From assembly GCF_030622045.1 (NCBI RefSeq), contig NZ_CP130886.1, positions 2,245,557-2,309,556 of the forward strand: a stretch of 64,000 nt of DNA, in the 5' to 3' direction. This DNA is from Planctellipticum variicoloris (GTDB taxonomy: Bacteria > Planctomycetota > Planctomycetia > Planctomycetales > Planctomycetaceae). The translations under genes were made by a program, and so were the position numbers. The notes under the pieces are model-generated. The model saw nothing but the letters and a program-made list of their open reading frames with translations, had not been told where the DNA came from and made no database searches. Shown one piece after another: positions 53,644-62,941 of the stretch (the first letter of the stretch is position 1; each line of letters opens with the position of its first letter).

Positions 53644-53655
53644 TGTTCTTTGACA
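53644..53655 (+). promoter_or_regulatory. boxA-like antitermination site in the rRNA leader
   Basis: TGTTCTTTGACA resembles the rRNA boxA consensus TGCTCTTTAACA (three differences, keeping TCTTT). It lies in the transcribed leader after the promoter and before 16S, as expected for Nus-factor antitermination. Confidence 0.6.
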
Positions 53656-53667
53656 ATTTGGTGGATC

Positions 53668-53689
53668 GGTTCTGAGTATTCAGCTGTCG
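53668..53689 (+). other. Left arm of the 16S processing stem
   Basis: GGTTCTGAGT then GCTGTCG (5-base bulge between them) pairs with 55454-55470 beyond the 16S 3' end. It forms a 10+7 bp duplex, with one G-U pair, suited to RNase III cleavage. Confidence 0.65.
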
Positions 53690-53700
53690 TATTATGCGGT

Positions 53701-53768
53701 TGCTGGCCGTACAAACCGTCTGCAAAGACCAAATCGCAACTTTTGTTGCGACCAACGTACGGCCGGCA
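53701..53768 (+). other. Leader hairpin upstream of 16S
   Basis: TGCTGGCCGTAC (53701-53712) pairs with GTACGGCCGGCA (53757-53768), 12 bp with one G-U pair. Inside is a second hairpin, TCGCAAC/GTTGCGA, with a TTTT loop at 53734-53751. Confidence 0.6.
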
Positions 53769-53824
53769 GACAAACTCAGGTTGTCATGATCGTCGCGGCT
53801 TCGGCCAAGGCGTTTCGGAAACAA

Positions 53825-55365
<1,541 letters not shown>

Positions 55366-55453
55366 AGGATTCGGCTCGACCAGCCGGGATGGACCTGTGC
55401 CCCTCACGAGGCATGGGAGAATCCATCTGACAGATAACTTTCGCCGCATAAAA

Positions 55454-55470
55454 CGGCAGCACTCAGAACC
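55454..55470 (+). other. Right arm of the 16S processing stem
   Basis: CGGCAGC followed by ACTCAGAACC is complementary to the leader arm at 53668-53689. It lies 93 bp after the mature 3' end and before the terminator, so the transcript can fold around 16S alone. Confidence 0.65.
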
Positions 55471-55491
55471 ATCCGCCATCTTGAATAACCG

Positions 55492-55521
55492 CAGCCCCGA
55501 AGAGTTCGCTCTTCGGGGCTG
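55492..55521 (+). terminator. Terminator of the 16S rRNA unit
   Basis: CAGCCCCGAAGAG pairs perfectly with CTCTTCGGGGCTG (13 bp) around a TTCG tetraloop, then TTGGTGTTT. It ends the rRNA unit 130 bp after 16S, before a convergent gene. Confidence 0.85.
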
Positions 55522-55556
55522 TTGGTGTTTCTAGGCCTGGAGGCAGGGGGCCGTAT

Positions 55557-56864
55557 TTACGGCAGGGGGATGCCCGCGATTTGAAAGCGAATCGGGACGC
55601 TCAGCAGCGCCGTCGCAGGTTGATAGATCAGCGAGGTCGTCCGGCTGTCGGGGATCCCCTCGAACGTGTACCGGACAGTCATTCCGCCCCCTTGCTCCTC
55701 GGAGACCTCGGAGCGGGCAAACGGAATCAACTTGCCATCATCCGTGCGAAGGCTGGCCGCCTGATGCAGGACCCAGCGCTGGTGGGACTCCAGCGGCGGG
55801 GCGTCAGTGTCGTAGACGAGTGTGATTTCAACCTCCGCATCGTCGGTGCCAGCGGGAGTGCGGGTGATCCGGACCCGGCCCAGCGCCGCCGTCGCTCCGC
55901 CTCGCCGCAACCAGCTTCGCTGGCCGTTCCACCAATTGTCGAACACGATTGTTTCCCGGCCGGTGGCCACCAGGGCGGCGATCTCGCCCTGAAGGCTGAT
56001 GGCCGTCGTGCGGCGGCTTTCCGGCAACAGAAACTCTGTCGTAATCGGCCACTCCCGGCTCGCAACCCCCGCCGCCGTTTCATAGCGGGCTGCGGGGTTC
56101 CAGGCGTGAAGCTGCTCGTTGTCGGCGGTGGTCGCAATAAGATCGCTTGCGGCGTGCGTAAAGAGCAGGGGGCGCAGTCGGGGCTCGGCGGCAATTCCCA
56201 ATTGGAATCGCAGGAGCTGACTGGACTCCAGCTTCTTGCTCTCGAATTCGACCAAGCGGACGATGAAGGACTCAGGAGACGTCTTCCAGCTCTCCGGTGC
56301 GGGAATTGACGCCAGATCCTTCCCTGCGGGGTCGATCTGGAGAACCTCCTCTTCGTCGGCGAACCGCCAGCGTCCCTCGGCCAGAGTCGCCACCGAATCC
56401 AGCGCCCGCCAGAATGGCTGGGGTTTGTTGCTGAACGGCTGCGTGGCGGGTGCGGTTGAGAGCTTTTCAGAAAGCCGAATTTTGACGCGGGACTGCTGTT
56501 CCAGTTCCCGGGTAAATCCATCAACCGTCTGATGTCCCTGAAACGTAATCAGGAGCGGCCTGAGAGAGTCTTTGGCGGACTGCTTCTCCAGGTGGATGCG
56601 CGTCCGCCGGAGAGCTTCGCGGGCCGGGACCGACTCGACCAGGTCGAGCGGCGGAAGATAGGGGAGCGCCGGCGGTCCGAGGTCCGTCAGTTGCTGTTCG
56701 GCGGACTGACGCTCGGCCAGTCGGGGCGATGCCAGTCCCGCGATCGCAACCCTGACCTGCTCCTGCAGTTCTGGCGTTGGTCCTCCGAGCGCCGGAGCGG
56801 CCAATCCCGCCAGCATCGCCGCAAGCCAACTCCGGACCAGGCGAGCCATGATTTTGCCCTTCAC
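55557..56864 (-). CDS. Secreted protein of unknown function
   Basis: A 435-residue exported protein (start at 56864 or the in-frame ATG at 56849). The signal peptide is LVRSWLAAMLAGLAAPALGG. After it comes a short helical segment (IAGLASPRLAERQSAEQQLT; LGPPALPYLPPL) like a planctomycete HEAT-type module, then a putative beta-rich region (RWRFADEEEVLQIDPAGKDL; ISLQGEIAALVATGRETIVF) without known catalytic motifs. The final segment RYTFEGIPDSRTTSLIYQPA resembles a beta-sandwich. No family recognised. It converges on the 16S terminator and is divergent from the DUF1570 gene. Confidence 0.75.
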   Translation of the reverse strand: MKGKIMARLVRSWLAAMLAGLAAPALGGPTPELQEQVRVAIAGLASPRLAERQSAEQQLTDLGPPALPYLPPLDLVESVPAREALRRTRIHLEKQSAKDSLRPLLITFQGHQTVDGFTRELEQQSRVKIRLSEKLSTAPATQPFSNKPQPFWRALDSVATLAEGRWRFADEEEVLQIDPAGKDLASIPAPESWKTSPESFIVRLVEFESKKLESSQLLRFQLGIAAEPRLRPLLFTHAASDLIATTADNEQLHAWNPAARYETAAGVASREWPITTEFLLPESRRTTAISLQGEIAALVATGRETIVFDNWWNGQRSWLRRGGATAALGRVRITRTPAGTDDAEVEITLVYDTDAPPLESHQRWVLHQAASLRTDDGKLIPFARSEVSEEQGGGMTVRYTFEGIPDSRTTSLIYQPATALLSVPIRFQIAGIPLP

Positions 56865-56974
56865 TGCGTGAATTGCGAGCCTTCAGTCTCAGTGTAGCGG
56901 TCGTAACGTTCCACGGCGACTGGTTGTTTTCGCCGTCGGCCTGCCAGTCGGCCGCGACGAGCTAGGCTTGTGTC

Positions 56975-58039
56975 ATGGGAACATTTTGGCGCGTCCTGCC
57001 GGGTCTGCTATTGAGTTGCGTGGTTCCGTCGACCGCAACGGCCGACGATCCTGCACTTCAGATCTCCGTGCGCGGCCGCGAGTACACCGGGCGAGTGGTC
57101 GCCAGCAACTCCTCACGCGTCTGGTTCCAGGGCCGTGACGGGAGGCTGGAGCAATTTCCCGTCGACTGGGTTTCCGACTACCGCGAGTTGGGAGCAAGTT
57201 TTCGGCCGGCATCGGCGGCGGAGACCAAATCCGCGCTGACCCGCGAATTCGGGGACCGCTATCGAGTCGCCTGGTCCGGCCCATACGTCGTTGCCGGCCG
57301 CGCCGGGATGGCCGAACGCTACGCCACGATTTTTGACGAGCTGTATCGAGATTTTCGCCTGTATTTCAGCACTCGCGGATTCAAGCTGGGCGAACCGGAG
57401 TTTCCGCTGGCGGCGATCTGCTTTGCCACTCGGGAAGAATTTCTGGAGTACTGCCGAGAGGAGCAGGTACGACTCGCCGGTCCGGTCGTGGGCGTCTACC
57501 TCAGCGCGTCGAACCGGGTGGCGCTGTACGAGCAGCCGGTCGCATCCGACATCGATGCAACAGTGATTCACGAAGCCACCCATCAGCTCGCATTCAATCT
57601 GGGCGTCCATTCTCGCATCGGGGTCAGCCCGCGCTGGGTCGTCGAAGGGTTGGCGGAAGTTTTCGAGAATGCGTCGTTCCGCCGCCGTCAGCAGGGCGAT
57701 CGCACCCGTGATCGAGCCAATCTTTCCCGGCTGCGGCACTTCAGCGTGACGTACCTGCCGAAACGCCCGGACAATGCGTTGGAAGAGCTGGTGCGGTCGG
57801 ACGCGCCCTTCCGCGCATCGCCCCTGGACGCCTACAGCGAAGCCTGGGCGCTATCGTTCTTTCTGGCAGAGACGCGCGCGGCCCGCTACTCGGAGTATCT
57901 GCGGCGAATCGCGGCCCGCGACCCGACGGCCGACTACTCCGGCGAGGACCGACTTAAGGACTTTCGAGCGGTCTTCTCGACGCCGACCGGCGTGCTGGAC
58001 GCCGAGTTTCGCCGGTTTATCGACCAGCTCGGCCGCTAG
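56975..58039 (+). CDS. DUF1570-family putative secreted zinc metalloprotease
   Basis: A 354-residue protein with signal peptide (RVLPGLLLSCVVPSTATA). Residues 29-68 (ISVRGREYTGRVVASNSSRV) look like an SHD1-type SH3-like domain found in planctomycete envelope proteins. The DUF1570 domain has the gluzincin motif His199-Glu-A-T-His203 (VIHEATHQLAFNLG) with a downstream Glu in WVVEGLAEVFE as probable third zinc ligand, the expected arrangement for peptidase. Substrate unknown. Divergent from the preceding gene; likely a single-gene unit. Confidence 0.88.
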   Translation: MGTFWRVLPGLLLSCVVPSTATADDPALQISVRGREYTGRVVASNSSRVWFQGRDGRLEQFPVDWVSDYRELGASFRPASAAETKSALTREFGDRYRVAWSGPYVVAGRAGMAERYATIFDELYRDFRLYFSTRGFKLGEPEFPLAAICFATREEFLEYCREEQVRLAGPVVGVYLSASNRVALYEQPVASDIDATVIHEATHQLAFNLGVHSRIGVSPRWVVEGLAEVFENASFRRRQQGDRTRDRANLSRLRHFSVTYLPKRPDNALEELVRSDAPFRASPLDAYSEAWALSFFLAETRAARYSEYLRRIAARDPTADYSGEDRLKDFRAVFSTPTGVLDAEFRRFIDQLGR

Positions 58040-58762
58040 TCGACGGGGCAAGCTGGCTCAAGTTGCGCGGCAGTTTGCGCCGATTTTAACGACTGTCCGG
58101 GCATGCCGCAGGGCGGCCAGAACTTCCGAACTGCGCGGGAGTCGTTTCCAGGAACAGAGTCGAAACGGGCGTGGATCGACGCCTCCTGATCCGTTCGATA
58201 GCTCGCATTTTCTTGGGATCGGCTCTTGGCGTGTGTTCCGCACGATCCTAGAATCCCGCCAACTCTGGCGTGGCGTGCGGGCGAGGCGGTCCGGGAGGAA
58301 TCATGCACCGTTATGGCTGACGACACTCGACATTCGCCGTGCTGGAACTGGGCGATGAACGACCGGGAGAGGGGCGTTTTCGTTCCGCTTCGCCGTTTCT
58401 GGCTGCGAATGACGTCGTCGCGCCTGGTGTTGCTGCCGTTCTCCCGTCTACCCGCAGCATCACTTCCGCTGCTTTTTACCGAATGCCGCAGCCTGCTGAG
58501 CACCTTCACCGGTCTCGCTCGCGATGTCGCACTGGCCGCGAGCTTTTATTCCGCTCTGGCCCAAGAATGGCTCCGCTCGACAGCGAGAACGCCTCATCTC
58601 ATGCGGTGATGCCAGTGCCCGTAACCGGCGGGCCGTCTCCGGTGATCCGACTGGACGTGATCACTTTCCACGCTGGGCGACGATTTGTGCGCGAATGAAC
58701 GCGCCGAATCTCTTCACTTTCACTGAATCCCCCCACGGGCTTCTGACGGAGTCAGTCTCTCC
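58040..58762. other. 723-bp region without a supported gene
   Basis: Open frames exist on both strands, but none resembles a known protein. The best signal is a GGGAGGAA ribosome-binding-like sequence (58293-58300) before ATG 58302, which encodes only five codons and overlaps a 98-codon frame (58313-58609). That longer frame has no recognisable domain. I see no repeats or tRNA. Confidence 0.5.
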
Positions 58763-59944
58763 ATGGCGACTATTCTGGAATCTGCGGTCGATCGCGAAGT
58801 CTCAATTTATCGTTCTGCCCGACCGGTCGTGGGCTTCGCACAGGCGAAGGACCTCGCAGCCGAACATGGAACGCCGCTACTCTGCTTCTCCCGCTCCGTC
58901 GTCGGTCAGAACTACGATCTCCTCTGCCGGGGGCTGCCCGGCGTCGAGTTTTTCTACGCGGCGAAGTCGAATCCGAACGCGACGATCCTGACGACGCTCC
59001 GCGAGGCCGGGTGCTCCATCGACGTCTGCTCGGTGGGCGAATTGCAGGCCGCGCTGGCGGCCGGTTTTACTCCCTCGCAAATGCTTCACACGCATCCCTG
59101 CAAGACCCTGACGAATTTGAAGACCTGTTACGACGCCGGACTCCGGTGGTTCGTCTACGACAACTCGACCGAACTCCGCAAGATGCACGAACAGACGCCG
59201 GACGTGACGCTGCTGCTGCGGATCGCGATGACGAGCGCCTCGAGTCTGATTAACCTGTCGGCGAAGTTCGGCTGCGCTCCCGCCGAGGCGGTCCGGCTGC
59301 TCGAAGAGGCTCGTCGACTGGGAATGCGGGTCAACGGCATCTCATTCCACGTCGGATCGCAGACCACGTCACCCGACGACTACGACACGGCTCTGCGGAT
59401 CGCCCGCAGCATTTTCGACCAGGCGGCCGAGCGCGGCATCGAACTGGAGGTACTCGACATCGGCGGCGGTATGCCGGCCCCGTACAGAGAGTCGGTCCTG
59501 ACGCTCGAAGCCTATTGCGACGTGGTTCAGCAGTCGCTCGAATCGCACTTCGGCGACCTGCCGGTTCGAATCATTGCCGAGCCGGGACGCGTGATCTCGG
59601 CGAACTCCGCCACGCTGGTGACGCAGGTGATCGGCAAGTCGGTCCGTCCGAACGGTTCGACGCAGTACATTATCGACGACGGCCTCTACGGATCGTTCTC
59701 GGGCAAGGTGTTCGATCACACCGACTTCCCGATCCTCGCGGAGGACGCGATGGTCCGTCCGACCTATCCCTGCGTAGTCGCGGGCCCGACGTGCGATTCG
59801 ACGGATATCGTCTGCCGTGATCAGGACCTGCCGGACCTGGATATCGGCGAACTGCTGCTGGTGCCAACGATGGGGGCCTACACCAACGCCAGCGCGTCGA
59901 CCTTCAATGGCCTCGATCTGGCCAGGCAGATCAGCGTCGAATAG
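58763..59944 (+). CDS. Ornithine/lysine decarboxylase-family PLP enzyme (fold type III)
   Basis: A 393-residue cytoplasmic enzyme. PLP attaches to Lys68 in VEFFYAAKSNPN; ISFHVGSQTTSPDDYDTALR, LDIGGGMPAPY and RIIAEPGRVISANSATLV hold cofactor-phosphate contacts. GPTCDSTDIV near the C-terminus is the Cys-Asp motif that lends a catalytic Cys across the dimer in ornithine decarboxylases, and IDDGLYGSFSG and LLLVPTMGAYTNASAS are family-typical. So a basic amino acid is probably decarboxylated to putrescine or cadaverine; ornithine versus lysine or diaminopimelate is open. No spermidine genes are adjacent. Confidence 0.92.
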   Translation: MATILESAVDREVSIYRSARPVVGFAQAKDLAAEHGTPLLCFSRSVVGQNYDLLCRGLPGVEFFYAAKSNPNATILTTLREAGCSIDVCSVGELQAALAAGFTPSQMLHTHPCKTLTNLKTCYDAGLRWFVYDNSTELRKMHEQTPDVTLLLRIAMTSASSLINLSAKFGCAPAEAVRLLEEARRLGMRVNGISFHVGSQTTSPDDYDTALRIARSIFDQAAERGIELEVLDIGGGMPAPYRESVLTLEAYCDVVQQSLESHFGDLPVRIIAEPGRVISANSATLVTQVIGKSVRPNGSTQYIIDDGLYGSFSGKVFDHTDFPILAEDAMVRPTYPCVVAGPTCDSTDIVCRDQDLPDLDIGELLLVPTMGAYTNASASTFNGLDLARQISVE

Positions 59945-59973
59945 TCGCCGTGCGCCCTGTCGGAATTCAGTGC

Positions 59974-59996
59974 GGTCCGGCCAGAATGGCCGGGCC
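59974..59996. terminator. Hairpin between convergent genes
   Basis: GGTCCGGCC and GGCCGGGCC pair (9 bp, one G-U) around AGAAT in the 85-bp gap between the decarboxylase and the DUF1444-like gene. It is symmetrical enough to act in both directions; there is no T run. Confidence 0.4.
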
Positions 59997-60029
59997 GTCT
60001 GCATTGGGAAGGGCATCCAATCAGCCGGG

Positions 60030-61253
60030 TCACAGCGGGCGCAACTCCAGGGCAGCCCGCGTTTCGGCATCGGGGAAACCCAGAGTCCGCCAGCGCGGCG
60101 GGTACGCGTCCTCGACGCCTTCCAGAAGGTCGCCGGCCAGCGTCTGCAGCCGATCCCAGTCCGTCGCCCCGAAGGCGGTCTGGCCGTCGTTTGACATCAG
60201 CACGACCTGACGCGTTCGCGGCAGCAGGGAGTCGATCCCTTCGATCCACAGACAGTAGCTGATGACCTCTCCCGAGTCGGACTTCCGGATTCCTTCGTAG
60301 GACGCGACGAAAATGTCGTTCCCCTCCTGCTCGTTGTCGCGTTCCAGGATCTCCTTCTGGCAGCCGTACTCCTCGGCGAGCGAGCGAATTTCCAGCAGGG
60401 TGAAGTCGGCTGCCGCGGGGTGGTCGTCCGGCGGCAACCAGGTCTCCCAGTTCTCGCCGATCAGGCAGAGCGGAATGCCCGACAGCGGCCGGGCGGAATC
60501 CAGGTCCTTGAGAGCCAGTTTCGCAATCACCGCCAGCCCGTCGGCGTCGTCTGAGCCCGTGATGTGCAGCGAGTCGCGGTGCGATGCAATCACCACGGGA
60601 TTTCCCGAGACCTCCAGCTCGCGAATGAAATCCAGGAGCAGCAGACGGGCCGCGTTGTAGCAGTCCCCGGCCAGCAGGCTGTAAGTCCCATTGCCGATCT
60701 TTGCGTAACCGGTCATGCCGGCTTCGCGCAGATTATCGACCGCGGCTTCGAAGGCTTCGAATTCCGTGACGCCCCAGCTTTCCAGGTCTTCCCGGGACAG
60801 CGTCCGCATACTCTCCGGCAGATCGTAGACCAGTCCTGCGGCGAGGTGGTCGCCGAGCAGGTGGTAGGCGGCGGTTGTGGGCGTTTCCGCCCGGCTTTGC
60901 AGTTGGCGCAGCGTCAGTTCGTAGAAACTCCTGGGGCGCACGACGGGGCGCAGGTCGTGCCTTGCCGAGTCAAAGTCCTCCGGCAGTTCCTTCAGGTAGG
61001 AGAGCGAGCCCCGGATCACGTTCTGCAGATGCTTCCGGCGCAAGGAGCGCGGCAGCTCGCAGTGTTCGGCGAAGACGTTGTGCAGGTTGCACGCGCCGCC
61101 GGGTTTGCCGTCGTCGTCAAAGAACTGGATGCGAAACTCGTCGGGCTGGTACTCGGCCCGCCGCCTGTCGCCGGCTCGCCGCAACCCGCGCAACACCTGG
61201 CGGGCGAAACCATCTCGAGACGGCGACCGGAAGAGAAAGTCGAGCCAGCCCAT
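60030..61253 (-). CDS. DUF1444-like (YtpQ-like) hypothetical protein
   Basis: A 407-residue cytoplasmic protein. It begins FRSPSRDGFARQVLRGLRRA and continues with NLHNVFAEHCELPRSLRRKH, RPVVRPRSFYELTLRQLQSR and LVYDLPESMRTLSREDLESW, a succession like the DUF1444 family, followed by HDxxH-free alpha-beta units (GNGTYSLLAGDCYNAARLLL, VVIASHRDSLHITGSDDADG). No catalytic site is known for the family. The gene is convergent with the decarboxylase and followed upstream by the next minus-strand gene (36-bp gap), so these two may be co-transcribed. Confidence 0.72.
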   Translation of the reverse strand: MGWLDFLFRSPSRDGFARQVLRGLRRAGDRRRAEYQPDEFRIQFFDDDGKPGGACNLHNVFAEHCELPRSLRRKHLQNVIRGSLSYLKELPEDFDSARHDLRPVVRPRSFYELTLRQLQSRAETPTTAAYHLLGDHLAAGLVYDLPESMRTLSREDLESWGVTEFEAFEAAVDNLREAGMTGYAKIGNGTYSLLAGDCYNAARLLLLDFIRELEVSGNPVVIASHRDSLHITGSDDADGLAVIAKLALKDLDSARPLSGIPLCLIGENWETWLPPDDHPAAADFTLLEIRSLAEEYGCQKEILERDNEQEGNDIFVASYEGIRKSDSGEVISYCLWIEGIDSLLPRTRQVVLMSNDGQTAFGATDWDRLQTLAGDLLEGVEDAYPPRWRTLGFPDAETRAALELRPL

Positions 61254-61289
61254 CTGGCGATTCCCGTGCTGCGTCGATTGTCTGCTGCG

Positions 61290-62792
61290 TCACCGGCCCA
61301 CAGCCAGGTCGACTCCGTACTTCTCGATCATCCGCTGACGGACCTTGTCCCGTTCCTGGGAGATCATCGACCAGACCTCCGCCCGCTGTTTGGCGCCGCT
61401 CGCCACGGCAGTGGCCTGTTTCTCGCGGACGTCCGCAAGGTTGCTGGTCACATTGTAGGAATTTGGCTGATAGCCGGCCGACCACCAGCCGGCGGACACC
61501 TGGCCCGGCTGGAAGTGCATGTTATAGGTCACCGCCTGCTGCAGGGCATTGACTTCGATCTGCACGCCGCGGAGCGAAGCCCCCAGCGCCTGCAGCTTGG
61601 CGCTCATTGATCCGCCGTAGGCCAGCAGTTCCGGATCGACGCCTGCCGTCGGCAACTGATCGATTTTGCGGCCGAATGTTTCGAACCAGGTGGCGATCCG
61701 GGCCTGATCGCCCGATTTGCGCGAGGCTTTCTGCAAGTCGTCCAGACAGCGGTTGACCGCCTGGAAATACCGGCGGGATTCGGCGGTGGCTCCTCGCTGC
61801 GTGTTGTTCGCGACTTCCACGGTCGCGCTGGCCGCTGCCGGATGGGGCGCCGTAATCAATGACACTACCCGCCGTAAAGCTTCGTCGGGCAGCTCCGTCG
61901 TCAATTGAAACGAACTGCCGATGACGACGCCGTCTGCAGACTCGAATTCCTCGATGGCGGAACCCGCGTCGGCCATGACGTCCAGCAGGACCCCTTTGAG
62001 CCTGGTCGCTTCCGGAGGGAGCGGGGCGTCGAAGTCGAGTCGCAACGTCGCCATGGTGAGATCCTCGACGTGGATCGCCATGCGGATCCCCCGCAAGCCG
62101 CCCAGAACCTGCGACAGCCGGGCCTGAACCGCCGTCTGGCCCTTCAGCGACGGCGCCGCTTCAACCCGGGCTTTCAGAAAGTCGGGTTCGAACAGATCCT
62201 GCAGATCGGCGGCGAGAATGACCTGCGGCCTGGAATCCGTCAGGGCTTCCTGCAGATAAGTTGAGAACTCCGGCTGCTGTTGCGAATGCAGTTCCTGGAC
62301 CCACCGCGCGGTCGTCTGCCGGAATGCCGGACTGACCACGCCGATCAGCGTCTCTTCGAGTTTGACGAAATAGCAGTTGCGCGGCGACAGGACGGCGGGC
62401 GAGCCGTGCAGATCCTGAACCGTCGACTTTTCCCGTTCCGCGATCTGCTGCATGTTGATCGGTACGGCCGATTTCAGCAGCGCCACCGACCAGGAGCCGT
62501 CGGGTTGGCCGGGATGCAGGTGCGAGGCTCGAATCAGCACCTCCGCGGCGGGGGGCAGCACCGCCGCGCCAGCCAGAAACTGCTCGCGCGACTTGCCCTC
62601 CCAGTCCTCGCGCGTCCCGCGGGGGCTGTCGAGCAGTCCGCGGACGCGAATGACGCTGGCCGCGTTGACGTCCCGCGGGATCGCCTTCAGCAGCGGCGAG
62701 ACTTCATCCTGGCCGCTCGCTCCGCCGGTCAGGCCGAACGCCGCCCACGCCGCCCACGCCGCCCACATCCAGACGATTCCCAGTTTTCGCAT
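61290..62792 (-). CDS. Secreted protein of unknown function (500 aa)
   Basis: Exported protein; the ATG at 62792 opens on RKLGIVWMWAAWAAWAAF, a signal segment with Trp-Ala-Ala repeats. The mature protein is mostly alpha-beta with no membrane segment: IPRDVNAASVIRVRGLLDSP, WSVALLKSAVPINMQQIAE, LVSPAF-type strands and a long helical C-terminus (REKQATAVASGAKQRAEVWS). Conserved-looking segments such as RNCYFVKLEETLIGVVSPAF do not identify a family. It sits 36 bp upstream of the DUF1444-like gene and possibly shares a transcript. Function unknown. Confidence 0.75.
   Translation of the reverse strand: MRKLGIVWMWAAWAAWAAFGLTGGASGQDEVSPLLKAIPRDVNAASVIRVRGLLDSPRGTREDWEGKSREQFLAGAAVLPPAAEVLIRASHLHPGQPDGSWSVALLKSAVPINMQQIAEREKSTVQDLHGSPAVLSPRNCYFVKLEETLIGVVSPAFRQTTARWVQELHSQQQPEFSTYLQEALTDSRPQVILAADLQDLFEPDFLKARVEAAPSLKGQTAVQARLSQVLGGLRGIRMAIHVEDLTMATLRLDFDAPLPPEATRLKGVLLDVMADAGSAIEEFESADGVVIGSSFQLTTELPDEALRRVVSLITAPHPAAASATVEVANNTQRGATAESRRYFQAVNRCLDDLQKASRKSGDQARIATWFETFGRKIDQLPTAGVDPELLAYGGSMSAKLQALGASLRGVQIEVNALQQAVTYNMHFQPGQVSAGWWSAGYQPNSYNVTSNLADVREKQATAVASGAKQRAEVWSMISQERDKVRQRMIEKYGVDLAVGR
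62741..62767. repeat. Nine-base tandem repeat in a signal-peptide region
   Basis: CCGCCCACG occurs twice and CCGCCCACA once in tandem. Read on the minus strand they give the Ala-Ala-Trp repeats in the signal segment of the 61290-62792 gene. Confidence 0.75.
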
Positions 62793-62941
62793 CGCGCTGC
62801 ACTCCCGTCCGCTCAGGCTGCCGTCGACCGGTGCCATTTCCGAAGAATGGCTTGTCGTTCAGCAGGCTAGGCTGCCGATTCCTCCAGAACAAGCGTTCGG
62901 ACGACGGAATTCCCAGGAGACCGCGAGGGCCGGTCATGCGG

